From Azolla caroliniana (taxonomy: Eukaryota > Polypodiophyta), in NCBI GenBank assembly GCA_043228905.1, contig JBHGNT010000002.1:16120001-16184000 (forward strand): a DNA stretch of 64,000 nucleotides. The letters are read 5' to 3'. Position 1 is the first letter of the stretch, and every line of letters begins with the position of its first letter. Below are positions 1 through 8,799 of this stretch, piece by piece. The translations under genes and the position numbers were made by a program. The notes beneath the pieces are model-generated. The model was not told where the DNA came from, ran no database searches, and saw only the letters and a program-made list of their open reading frames with translations.

Positions 1-599
1 ACCCTCCGACTCCTACTAGGAGTCGTGATGATAGAAGATCTAGAGCTCGAGCAAAGGGATGTAAAGACGGCATTCCTACACAGAGATCTGGAAGAAGACA
101 TATACATGTCTCAACCGGCAGGCTTCACGGCGACGAGGGAGGACATTCACCTCGTATGTCGACTAAAGAAAAGTCTATATGGCCTAAAACAAGCACCGAG
201 AATGTGGTACCAGAAGTTTGACTCCTACATACGGCAGCTTGGATACAACATATCAGACTTTGACCCATGCATGTATGTTCGGAAACTGGCCGACGAGTCA
301 AGGATCTATCTGATCCTATACGTCGATGACATGTTGATTGCAGGAAGCAATCAAGCAGAGATTGGTAAGCTGAAGCGGAGCCTTCACGCAAAGTTCGCGA
401 TGAAGGAACTCGGACAAGCCCGACACATACTAGGCATGAGGAACTCGGACAACAAAAATTCTCTGACTCTCCCAGTCCGAATACATCCGCAAGGTGCTGA
501 AGTGCTTCAACATGGAGAATGCGAAGTCAGCACCGACACCACTTCCGAAATTGATTGGACTATCAGACAAAGACTTTCCTTCGACAGACAAGGAGAGAG
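1..599 (+). pseudogene. Cop-1 reverse transcriptase fragment
   Basis: This encodes the palm part of a Ty1/copia RT: DVKTAFLH, then LKKSLYGLKQAPRMWY, then the catalytic YVDDMLIAG box and MKELGQARHILGM. A frameshift near position 472 moves the frame; in the new frame EYIRKVLKCFNM follows, as in other copia RTs. The fragment stops where Cop-2 is inserted. It would copy element RNA into DNA inside the virus-like particle, but it is now inactive because of the frameshift and the insertion. The 5' part of the gene is outside the window. Confidence 0.85.
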
Positions 600-604
600 A
601 CATT
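600..604 (+). repeat. Target site duplication ACATT, left copy (Cop-2)
   Basis: ACATT immediately precedes the TG of the 5' LTR and recurs at 5990-5994 right after the CA of the 3' LTR. This perfect 5-bp duplication fixes both ends of Cop-2. Confidence 0.95.
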
Positions 605-1239
605 TGTTGGGATTACGGTCCCTCCGGATGGGATGGTCAGATGTCCGGGAATCGGGAATGAAGACCCGAATGAGGAGTACCCGGTATCGGAACCGGATGA
701 TGAAGACCCGGTTTCGGATCCGGATGATGAAGACCCCGGCTACGGAGCCGGATGACGAATGTACCCGGAGAGAGATCCGGATGCGAGGACATATTTGTGA
801 ATATGTTTGCCAAGGGCCCTCGAGGCTATATTTGTAAATAGCCCGAAAGTCATTTGTGTATAAATATGACTTAGGGCAAACAGTTTTGTTGTTGTTGCTC
901 ATTTTTCTGTTTCCCACTTAGAGGGAGCGAAGTGAGAGCAGCCGAGAGAGAGAGTGAGAGAGAGAGAAAGGAAGAGGTCGACGCCTCTGTGTAATACCGC
1001 CGCCTGTGGCGAGGACAGCGAGCTCAAGGTCGTCGCCTTGCAGCTCGCCATTGTACATTCCCTGCGTATAGTGATAGTTGGAGTCTTGCACTCCCGTGGT
1101 TTTTTCCCGTCTAGGGTTTTCCACGCTAAACCCTGTGCATTCAAGTCTCTCTCTGTGTTTTCGATTTTCTGCTGCATTGATTCGTGTTTCCTCGGTTGTG
1201 GCCGAGAGGTGAAGGTTTTGAAAGCGTCAATTCCTAACA
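605..1239 (+). repeat. Cop-2 5' LTR
   Basis: Starts TGTTGGGATTAC and ends CCTAACA. It is almost identical to the LTR at 5355-5989. U3 contains imperfect tandem copies of a GGATGATGAAGACCCGG-type unit (about 636-760), then a TATA box at 859-866. A GA-rich stretch (945-970) follows in the likely transcribed leader. Confidence 0.95.
859..866 (+). promoter_or_regulatory. TATA box of Cop-2 5' LTR
   Basis: TATAAATA lies about 255 bp into the LTR, where a U3/R promoter is expected, downstream of the U3 tandem repeats. Transcription would start about 30 bp downstream, near 890. The same motif is kept in the 3' LTR (5609-5616). Confidence 0.6.
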
Positions 1240-1242
1240 ATC

Positions 1243-1254
1243 TGGTATCAGAGC
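1243..1254 (+). promoter_or_regulatory. Primer-binding site of Cop-2
   Basis: TGGTATCAGAGC, three bases after the 5' LTR, is the complement of the plant initiator-methionine tRNA 3' end. This is the usual primer site for minus-strand cDNA synthesis in copia elements. Confidence 0.9.
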
Positions 1255-1270
1255 GACTGCAGTGCAGAAA

Positions 1271-4200
1271 ATGGAAGGCGGCAGCAGCGGGCAGCCGGGG
1301 ATGATGGTGCTGAATGCGCAGAACTACGCCGACTGGAAGATAAAGATGGAGGATCTGCTCATTGTTCGGGACCTGTATGAACCGATCGACAGGTCGGAAA
1401 TACCCAAGGGGGTACTTGAGACGGAATGGAGGCTTCTGAACCGGAAAGCCGTTGCAACCATTCGGCAATACGTCGACGTGAGCGTTCTACAACATGTGGC
1501 GAACGACACCAACGCATATGAGATGTGGCAGAAGCTGTCGGGCCTCTACGAGAGGAAGAATGCGTTGAACCGGACCTCCCTGATGAGGAAGATAGTGAAC
1601 CTCAAGTACCGGGACAGCGAGAGTATGGTGGAACACGTAAGCACGTTCATGGGATTCGTGAACCAGCTTGCGGCGATCAAGTTCCCGTTGGAGGATGCAA
1701 TGCAAGCCATCATGCTGATGTGTACATTGCCGGAAAGCTGGGAGAACTTGGTGGTGACCCTCAGCACCTCCTGCACCGAAGATAACTTGTCCCTACAAAC
1801 AGTAAAGACAAGCATTTTGAACGAAGAAGCGCGTCGGAGAGATAAAGAACCGGCCTCCGATCCGAAGATGCTGCTTACCGAATCGGATCGGGGAAGACAA
1901 CGGAACCGGAGTCCGCAAAGACGGGCGAAGTCGGGGACCCGGTCGCAGTCAAGAGGAAGGCCCACATGCTTCCACTGTGGGAAGCCGGGGCACTTCCGAA
2001 AGAATTGTCGGCATTATCGAAAAGACAACGGAGCCGACGACACCGATTCGAAGAAGTCTTCGGAACGGAACGGTGCTTACCTGGGAGCCACGGACCGGAA
2101 CGGTTCGGATCGGCGAGGGCAGGACCGGAAAGGAACGACGGCACTCGCGGCAAGTGAAGAGGAGATCATGCTCATCACCGAAGAAGGTGAACTAAACATT
2201 GCCGGCGATGAGACTACCTGGGTGGTCGATTCCGGAGCGTCGTTCCACCTGACCCCGGAAAGAAGATACTTCTCATCCTACACAGCCGGTGAGCATGGCT
2301 GTGTTCGGATGGGAAATGAAGGTACGTGCCGGATTGCCGGCATAGGAGACGTGTGGTTGACAACCTTGACCGGATGCAAAATGTTGCTGAAGGATGTCCG
2401 ACACGTTCCGGAGGTTCGATTGAACCTGATTTCGGCCGGGAGGCTAGACGATGAAGGCTACACAGGTAGCATCCGGAACTGCGTAATGAAGTTCAGCAAG
2501 GGGAGCCTGATAGTGGCTCGGGCCCGGAAAGTCAACACACTGTACCTTATGAATGCCTGGTTGTGTCCGGAGGAGTTGAACGTGGCAACCGACAGTGCCG
2601 GTGAGCTGTGGCACAAGAGACTGTGCCACATGAGTGAGAAGGGGATGAAGAGGCTTGCAGAAGACAACCTTATTCCAGTGAAGCATGTGCACCTGGAGAA
2701 GTGCACCGATTGCCTGGCCGGTAAGCAGAACCGAACCTCCTTCCACTCAAGGCCACCGACGAGACGTAGCGCACCATTGGAGTTGGTGCACACTGACGTG
2801 TGTCAAGTAGAAACGAAGTCACATGGCGGAGCCCAGTACTTCGTGACATTCATTGATGACCACAGCCGGAAGCTGTGGACGGCACCGTTGAAGACAAAGG
2901 ACCAAGTGTTGTGCGTCTTCAAAGAACTCCACGCGAGAGTGGAAAGGGAATCCGGCAAGAAGCTGAAAGCGATACGAGCGGATAACGGAGGGGAATACCG
3001 GGGGCAGTTCGAGGAGTACTGTCGCTCGAAAGGAATCCGGCTCGAGTTTACTGTGCCGAAGACGCCGAAACTGAACGGGTTGGCCGAGAGGATGAACCGG
3101 ACCATAATGGAGAGGGTCCAGAGTATGCTGGCGCATGCGAAATTACCCAAGGGGTTTTGGGCTGAGGCAATGTCGACGGCGACATACGTGATAAACAGAT
3201 CACCCTCAGTACCTTTGGACGGAGACACGCCGCAGAGAGTGTGGACCGGTAGGGAAGTATCCTACCGGCATCTGAAGGTGTTCGGGTGTCTCGCATATGT
3301 GCATGTGGCAAAGGACCGGAGAGGAAAGCTAGATCCAAAGACCCGGCCATGCATATTCCTCGGTTACGGCGATGACGAGTTCGGCTACCGAGTATGGGAC
3401 CCAGTCGACAAAAAGATATTCCGGAGTCGTGATATCATCTTCATGGAGGACAAGACACTCGCCGACTGGGAGTCGGAGAAGAAGATGAAGAGCTCCAAGT
3501 CGACCGGTGAGGATCAACTCTACGAGGAGCAGTCCCGACCGGCAAGGGACCGGTTAGCACTCGAGGATCCGGCCGAAGACGGTGAAGAAACAGAACCGGC
3601 CGAGGAAGATGAAACTGATACCGGAACCGGCCCCGATCACGAAATGGATTCGGATGAAGAGGAAACAGAGGAGCCGGTTACCGAAGCTCCGGAACGGAGA
3701 TATCCTCTAAGAGAGAGAAGGCCCCCCCGGAGATTTCCGGAACCAGAGCACGTGCTGCCAACCGACGAGGGGGAGCCGGAGAGTTTTGAAGAAGCAAAGC
3801 TTGACACCCATAGCCGCAGGTGGTTAAGTGCCATGCAGGAGGAGATGGATTCCCTGCATGAGAACCACACATATGAACTTGTGGAGTTGCCGAAAGGAAA
3901 GCGGGCACTTCGAAACAAGTGGGTGTTCAAGCTGAAACCGGGAGATGCCGGAAACCCCCCGAGATACAAAGCCAGGATCGTGGTGAAGGGGTTCCAGCAG
4001 AAGAAGGGTGTCGACTTCGACGAGATATTCGCCCCGGTAGTGAAGATGACCTCCATCCGGACGGTGCTGAGCATAGCGGCAAGCATGGACCTCGAGGTAG
4101 AACAGATGGACGTGAAGACGGCATTCCTTCACGGTGACCTCGAAGAAGAGATCTACATGCAGCAACCGGAAGGATTCGAGAAGAAAGGGAAGGAGCACCT

Positions 4201-5344
4201 GGTATGCCGGTTGAAGAAGAGCCTTTACGGACTGAAGCAGGCTCCCCGGCAATGGTACCGGAAGTTCGACTCTTTCATGACCGACGAAGGGTACCACAAA
4301 ACGCAGTCCGATCACTGCGTGTTTGTGACGAAGTTCGAAGGAGGAGACTTTCTAATACTCCTCCTGTACATGGACGACATGTTGATCGTCGGACGGGACC
4401 AGGTCAAGATACGGATGCTGAAGAAAGCGCTTCACCGAACCTTCTCAATGAAGGACCTGGGTCCGGCGAGGCAAATACTAGGGATGCACATCATCCGGGA
4501 CCGGAAGAAGAAGCAGTTGTGGCTGTCACAGGAGAAGTACGTGACAAAGGTGCTTCACCGGTTCAACATGTCGGAAGCAAGACCGGTCGGGTCAACCCTC
4601 CCGGCAAACTGCAAGTTGTCCAGCAAGCAAAGCCCCAAGACAAAGGCTGAGAAGGAGGACATGATGAAAGTACCATATGCCTCTGCCGTCGGAAGCTTGA
4701 TGTACGCAATGGTGTGTACAAGACCGGACATAGGATATGCAGTCGGAGTGGTGAACCGGTACATGAGCAATCCCGGCAAAGAGCACTGGAACGCGGCCAA
4801 GTGGATACTCCGATACCTGAAGGGCACGGCAAATGTGTGCCTCCGATTCGGCTCCGGTAAGCCCGAACTCGACGGCTTTACCGATTCGGATATGTCGGCT
4901 GATGCAGATACCAGCCGGTCCACATCAGGGTATGTGATGACGTATGCAGGGGGAGCTGTTTCGTGGCAGTCGAGGCTGCAGAAGACGGTTGCGTTGTCAA
5001 CCATGGAGGCGGAGTACATGGCGGCTGTTGAAGCCGGCAAGGAAATAATATGGATGAAGGACTTCATTAGAGAGCTCGGTATCCGGCAGGAGGAGTACCG
5101 ACTCTACTGCGACAGTCAGAGTGCCATCCACCTTGCGAAGAACACGGCCTATCACTCCCGGACGAAGCACATCCAGCGTAGATATCACTGGATCCGGGAA
5201 AGGATAGAAGACCAGGAGTTCGTGCTGACGAAGATCCACACGGACGAGAACGGGTCAGATATGCTGACCAAAGTGCTCACACCCGACAAGCTGGAAGCGT
5301 GCCGGAAGAGGGTCGGACTGGAAAGACATCCCATGCCAAAGTGA
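1271..5344 (+). CDS. Cop-2 gag-pol polyprotein (intact, 1357 aa)
   Basis: A single uninterrupted frame with the copia domain order gag-PR-IN-RT-RH. The ATG at 1271 (MEGGSSGQ) is 17 bp after the primer site; the frame is open slightly upstream but has no earlier ATG. Approximate residues: gag about 10-200; zinc knuckle CFHCGKPGHFRKNC about 233-246; protease VVDSGASFHLTP near 318; GAG-pre-integrase ELWHKRLCHMS near 445; integrase core with HTDVCQ, then RADNGGEY (about 567), then NGLAERMN (about 602); RT from about 850 with YMDD near 1033; RNase H with DSDMSAD and CDSQSAIHLA up to the end (HPMPK). The catalytic box reads YMDD, whereas the other copia copies here read YVDD. All key residues visible appear present, so the polyprotein may be functional; expression is not shown by sequence. 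Confidence 0.95.
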   Translation: MEGGSSGQPGMMVLNAQNYADWKIKMEDLLIVRDLYEPIDRSEIPKGVLETEWRLLNRKAVATIRQYVDVSVLQHVANDTNAYEMWQKLSGLYERKNALNRTSLMRKIVNLKYRDSESMVEHVSTFMGFVNQLAAIKFPLEDAMQAIMLMCTLPESWENLVVTLSTSCTEDNLSLQTVKTSILNEEARRRDKEPASDPKMLLTESDRGRQRNRSPQRRAKSGTRSQSRGRPTCFHCGKPGHFRKNCRHYRKDNGADDTDSKKSSERNGAYLGATDRNGSDRRGQDRKGTTALAASEEEIMLITEEGELNIAGDETTWVVDSGASFHLTPERRYFSSYTAGEHGCVRMGNEGTCRIAGIGDVWLTTLTGCKMLLKDVRHVPEVRLNLISAGRLDDEGYTGSIRNCVMKFSKGSLIVARARKVNTLYLMNAWLCPEELNVATDSAGELWHKRLCHMSEKGMKRLAEDNLIPVKHVHLEKCTDCLAGKQNRTSFHSRPPTRRSAPLELVHTDVCQVETKSHGGAQYFVTFIDDHSRKLWTAPLKTKDQVLCVFKELHARVERESGKKLKAIRADNGGEYRGQFEEYCRSKGIRLEFTVPKTPKLNGLAERMNRTIMERVQSMLAHAKLPKGFWAEAMSTATYVINRSPSVPLDGDTPQRVWTGREVSYRHLKVFGCLAYVHVAKDRRGKLDPKTRPCIFLGYGDDEFGYRVWDPVDKKIFRSRDIIFMEDKTLADWESEKKMKSSKSTGEDQLYEEQSRPARDRLALEDPAEDGEETEPAEEDETDTGTGPDHEMDSDEEETEEPVTEAPERRYPLRERRPPRRFPEPEHVLPTDEGEPESFEEAKLDTHSRRWLSAMQEEMDSLHENHTYELVELPKGKRALRNKWVFKLKPGDAGNPPRYKARIVVKGFQQKKGVDFDEIFAPVVKMTSIRTVLSIAASMDLEVEQMDVKTAFLHGDLEEEIYMQQPEGFEKKGKEHLVCRLKKSLYGLKQAPRQWYRKFDSFMTDEGYHKTQSDHCVFVTKFEGGDFLILLLYMDDMLIVGRDQVKIRMLKKALHRTFSMKDLGPARQILGMHIIRDRKKKQLWLSQEKYVTKVLHRFNMSEARPVGSTLPANCKLSSKQSPKTKAEKEDMMKVPYASAVGSLMYAMVCTRPDIGYAVGVVNRYMSNPGKEHWNAAKWILRYLKGTANVCLRFGSGKPELDGFTDSDMSADADTSRSTSGYVMTYAGGAVSWQSRLQKTVALSTMEAEYMAAVEAGKEIIWMKDFIRELGIRQEEYRLYCDSQSAIHLAKNTAYHSRTKHIQRRYHWIRERIEDQEFVLTKIHTDENGSDMLTKVLTPDKLEACRKRVGLERHPMPK

Positions 5345-5352
5345 AGGGGGAG
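5344..5352 (+). promoter_or_regulatory. Polypurine tract of Cop-2
   Basis: AAGGGGGAG overlaps the gag-pol stop codon and ends two bases before the 3' LTR. It is the expected primer for plus-strand DNA synthesis. Confidence 0.85.
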
Positions 5353-5354
5353 TT

Positions 5355-5989
5355 TGTTGGGATTACAGTCCCTCCGGATGGGATGGTCAGATGTCCGGGA
5401 ATCGGGAATGAAGACCCGAATGAGGAGTACCCGGTATCGGAACCGGATGATGAAGACCCGGTTTCGGATCCGGATGATGAAGACCCCGGCTACGGAGCCG
5501 GATGACGAATGTACCCGGAGAGAGATCCGGATGCAGGGACATATTTGTGAATATGTTTGCCAAGGGCCCTCGAGGCTATATTTGTAAATAGCCCGAAAGT
5601 CATTTGTGTATAAATATGACTTAGGGCAAACAGTTTTGTTGTTGTTGCTCATTTTTCTGTTTTCCACTTAGAGGGAGCGAAGTGAGAGCAGCCGAGAGAG
5701 AGAGTGAGAGAGAGAGAAAGGAAGAGGTCGACGCCTCTGTGTAATACCGCCGCCTGTGGCGAGGACAGCGAGCTCAAGGTCGTCGCCTTGCAGCTCGCCA
5801 TTGTACATTCCCTGCGTATAGTGATAGTTGGAGTCTTGCACTCCCGTGGTTTTTTCCCGTCTAGGGTTTTCCACGCTAAACCCTGTGCATTCAAGTCTCT
5901 CTTTGTGTTTTCGATTTTCTGCTGCATTGATTCGTGTTTCCTCGGTTGTGGCCGAGAGGTGAAGGTTTTGAAAGCGTCAATTCCTAACA
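5355..5989 (+). repeat. Cop-2 3' LTR
   Basis: 635 bp, the same length as the 5' LTR, with five transition differences. It ends CCTAACA and is followed by the right TSD copy ACATT. Confidence 0.95.
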
Positions 5990-5994
5990 ACATT

Positions 5995-6672
5995 AATGGA
6001 AAAATACCCTACGCATCGGCAGTAGGAAGTATCATGTATGCAATGGTAACAACCCGACCCGACCTAGCCTATGCCGTAGGGGTGGTTAGCCGGTACATGT
6101 CAAACCCAGGAAACATGCATTGGGAGGACGTCAAGCATATCCTTAGGTATCTAAAAGGAACCCTGGATGCACAACTGACATTCGGACTAACAACCTCAAC
6201 CGAAGTCAAAGGCTACACCGATTCCGACTATGTCGGAAATGCAGATAATCGGAAATCGACATCATGTTACATCTTCACCTATGGTGGCGGGGCGATATCA
6301 TGGAGGTCGAAACTTCAAGAGTGCACAACTCTGTCTACCACAGAAGCTGAGTACATTGCAACATCGGAAGTAGCGAAGGACGCGATCTGGCTGCACCAAC
6401 TGACTGCCAACTTCGGAATTGCAAGCCGAAATGACCGACCAACGCCGACCATCTATTGTGACTCACAGAGCGCAATACACCTCATCAACAATCCCGTCTA
6501 TCATGCGAAGAAGAAGCACATTGAGGTGCGGTACCATCATATCCGGGAGCTCGTAAACGAAAAGAAACTCGAAGTCCAGAAGGTCGACACCGAGGTGAAC
6601 ATCGCTGATTGCCTAATGAAGCCACTCCTAGATCTACACTTCGGAGCACTAAGGACGAAAATGGGGCTATGA
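5995..6672 (+). pseudogene. Cop-1 RNase H region (3' end of pol)
   Basis: Continues the frame broken at 599: PYASAVGSIMYAMV, then the RNase H motifs YTDSDYVGN, TTLSTTEAEYIA, CDSQSAIHLI and KHIEVRYHHIREL, ending KMGL and a TGA stop. In its own frame this part has no internal stop, but it is separated from the rest of pol by Cop-2. RNase H would degrade the RNA strand of the hybrid. The segment closely resembles the RNase H end of Cop-2 but is clearly a different family. Confidence 0.9.
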
Positions 6673-7142
6673 CAAGCAACCGAGCAGAACAAATCCGAAC
6701 GAGGAGCAGAAGGTAAGATATGATCGGAACAATAACGGCACATCCTATACATTTGCTGACTCGGCTGCATGCCGACCAACTTGTAACATATAAACTTAGA
6801 TCAATTTTGTAATCTTGGCTTATGGGGGAGATAACCCCAAATACTTGTACATGCAAGAAACAGTAATCCTTTTACGGGGGAGTTTGTTGGCATAAAAGGC
6901 CGACTCCTTCCAAGTTGTATCCGTTCGAGTGTGAACTCGTCAATAAGTTAGGGCTTAGTATATAAGCAAATACCTAACATTGTATAGAGTGATGAGTGAC
7001 AGAGAGACGAAGCGTTTGTGCATTGTATCTCAAAGAGAGAGTGAGAACGAAGCAATAAAGCTTTCCATTAGAGCTTGCACAATGTAAGTCCACACCTATT
7101 CTATTTTCTATGTGCATCATTTATTGTCCAGTACCGACAACA
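6673..7142 (+). repeat. Cop-1 3' UTR, polypurine tract and 3' LTR (LTR 6885-7142)
   Basis: A 212-bp untranslated stretch without coding signal follows the stop. ACGGGGGAG (about 6874-6882) is the polypurine tract. The LTR begins TGTTGGCATAAAAGG at 6885 and ends CCGACAACA at 7142 (258 bp); its TGTTG/CAACA ends are inverted repeats. The partner 5' LTR is outside the window, so no TSD can be checked. Confidence 0.75.
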
Positions 7143-7407
7143 GATCCATACACATTTCCACAAATCGCACTCGTTACCGACAAACACTCCCCCGTAATGG
7201 GTGTATACATCGAAAATCTGTAAATCGAAATAAATGTACAATACAGATTGATAAAAGGTTTTTCGAATAAATCGAAAATTTCAGTCGAGGTGGTAAACTT
7301 CGAAAAACAAAAGGCCAAATTGGCCGAGATTGGGAAAACTAAGACCGAGCTTCGAGCTGTCGAAGTCAATTGTTCGAAAAATATCCTAAGTGTCCGACTT
7401 AATTAGA

Positions 7408-7973
7408 CTACTTCTTAGTTACACCCATCTGGTGCCATAGGGATCGGAATCGATCCGACGAAAGCCATTTGGTCATCCCATCTGCAACATTTTTTGTTGT
7501 AAATATCTTTTCGAGGCCGATTTTTCCTGAGATGACGGAATCTCGAACAAAGTGATATCGAACGTCGATATGCTTGGAGGCGTTGTGTTGAACCGGATTT
7601 TTCGACCGAGCAACAACACCTTCACTGTCACTTTAGAAAATTGGAGCCGAGTCGGATTCAACTTGTTGAAACGTGCAAGCCAACCAACCGAGCCATAAGG
7701 CATCTTCCGCCGCATCGGATGCAGCTACGTATTCGGCCTCGGTCGTTGATGTGGCAGTGCACTCCTAAAGTTCGATTTCCACGAGATTGTGTGAATGTTA
7801 ACATGTGGAAGCGTTAGACAGAACTGGAGCCGAGTCGGATTCGACTTGTTGAAACGTGCAAGCCAACCAACCGAGCCATAAGGCATCTTCCGCCGCATCG
7901 GATGCAGCTACGTATTCGGCCTCGGTCGTTGATGTGGCAGTGCACTCCTAAAGTTTCGATTTCCACGAGATTG
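7408..7973 (-). pseudogene. Cop-3 RNase H, C-terminal part
   Basis: Read on the minus strand it ends MGVTKK and TAG (stop at 7408-7410). It contains HNASKHIDVRYHFVRD-like and NVADGMTK motifs in shifting frames, matching the RNase H end of Cop-12 (61054 onward). Frameshifts break it. A tandem duplication (7642-8008) repeats part of it, and Cop-4 interrupts it at 7974. Confidence 0.75.
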
Positions 7974-8008
7974 TGTGAATGTTAACATGTGGAAGCGTTA
8001 GACAGAAC
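7642..8008. repeat. 183/184-bp tandem duplication across the Cop-3/Cop-4 junction
   Basis: 7642-7824 and 7825-8008 are near-identical direct repeats. Each has Cop-3 RNase H sequence followed by the first 34 or so bases of the Cop-4 LTR (TGTGAATGTTAACATG). They differ by about one inserted T and one substitution. Because the unit contains the junction, the duplication is younger than the Cop-4 insertion. Confidence 0.9.
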
Positions 8009-8164
8009 CAGCTTAGCCGGATAGCAACAGAGAATAAGATGAAGGTTTTAATGGAGAAGCTTAATACACAGAGAGTATACACCGGAGAGTACACAATGTC
8101 CTATAACAACACTATTTATACAAGTCCAGCCGATCCGAATCCGGTTGAGCTTGCTCGCGCAACA
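7974..8164 (-). repeat. Cop-4 3' LTR (internally deleted, 191 bp)
   Basis: Shares its ends with the right LTR (TGTGAATGTTAAC... to ...GAGCTTGCTCG-GCAACA on the plus strand) but lacks about 270 bp of internal sequence present there. The loss looks like two deletions, one after the GTATAC region and one after the TTTATACAAG region. Confidence 0.85.
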
Positions 8165-8448
8165 CTCCCCCTCAAGCTCAACTTGAGGTCGGATCGTCGT
8201 GTTAGTGTCCATGGCATCTGGTTCTTCTAACTGGCTCCTTCTAATGTCGCTCTGCCTTGCTCGTGCTCCTTCTGGTTCTGCGCAACTCGACCTCCTCAGT
8301 CAGCTTGTCTGCTCAATAGGCCCATTTCGGCTCCTTCGCTATTATGACTCCGGCACTTGTCGATCCATTGGTTCCTCCGTGTCAATGTCGACTTCCATTG
8401 CCTTCTCGTCCGGTTGGCCTTTAGTTGATCCGGCTTCTCTGAATTCAA

Positions 8449-8788
8449 CTATTGAAGTGAATTGGTTGTCTCTGATTCGTTCCCGCTCTTGTCTGAGTCG
8501 GTGTTCTCCAACTCGTCTTCCGGTTTCAGGCCCTTCACCACATCAAACCATGTCCAGGTCTTGGCCTTCTTCTTCCGGTCGGCTCTGTCTAACTTTGTCG
8601 CCGCTGCCGCTCGTTCCAACTTGTTCGGATGTGCCAACTTTCTTCGTCGACTCGGCTTCCTTTTTCCTCCTGCCTCCCCTTTTGTTGGTTCTTCCCTTTC
8701 CGGTTCCTTGTCCGGTGCCGTCAGCAGTTTCTTTGTCTTTGCCCGTTATGGCACCGGTTTCTTTGCCTTTGCCCATTCTCCCCCGCAA
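8449..8788 (-). pseudogene. Unrecognised extra ORF between RNase H and polypurine tract of Cop-4
   Basis: I do not recognise this sequence. On the minus strand, about 340 bp downstream of pol and upstream of the polypurine tract encode a very charged, low-complexity peptide. One frame gives MRGRMGKGKETGAITGKD followed by Lys/Arg/Glu-rich sequence. After an apparent frameshift near 8600-8640, an overlapping frame gives KTWTWFDVVKGLKPEDELEN and ends SLQ with a TAG stop. If rejoined it would be about 110 residues. No membrane segment or signal peptide is visible. Some copia lineages (Sirevirus group) carry extra 3' ORFs, but I see nothing that ties this one to an envelope-like protein. It may also be captured host sequence. 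Confidence 0.4.
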
Positions 8789-8799
8789 CTAGGGCACGT

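Larger units (their letters stand above)
605..5989 (+). mobile_element. Cop-2: complete, young Ty1/copia retrotransposon
   Basis: A complete 5385-bp element. It has two 635-bp LTRs (605-1239 and 5355-5989) with TG...CA ends, a primer-binding site at 1243-1254, one uninterrupted gag-pol frame (1271-5344), a polypurine tract at 5344-5352 and a perfect 5-bp TSD (ACATT). By eye the LTRs differ at only five positions, all transitions (about 99.2% identity), which points to a recent insertion. It lies inside the RT/RNase H region of Cop-1. It is the only element here that looks coding-competent. Its LTR start (TGTTGGGAT, then CCCTCCGGATGGG) is shared with Cop-6, Cop-9, Cop-11 and the solo LTR at 40461. 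Confidence 0.95.
1..7142 (+). mobile_element. Cop-1: old Ty1/copia element, 5' truncated by window, split by Cop-2
   Basis: The plus-strand copia body enters from the left edge with RT (1-599). It is interrupted by Cop-2 at 605-5989 and resumes with RNase H (5995-6672), a 3' UTR, a polypurine tract near 6876-6882 and a 3' LTR (6885-7142). When the inserted element and one TSD copy are removed, the reading frame on the left (ending LSDKDFPS) continues directly into PYASAVGS on the right, so both pieces are one element. Its 3' LTR abuts a clipped LTR of minus-strand Cop-3, so Cop-1 probably inserted into Cop-3. gag, protease and integrase lie outside the window. Confidence 0.85.

Noticed and set aside
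3637-4315. Minus-strand open frames of 149-163 aa opposite Cop-2 pol
   Set aside because: Shadows of the intact gag-pol frame caused by its high GC content and codon bias.
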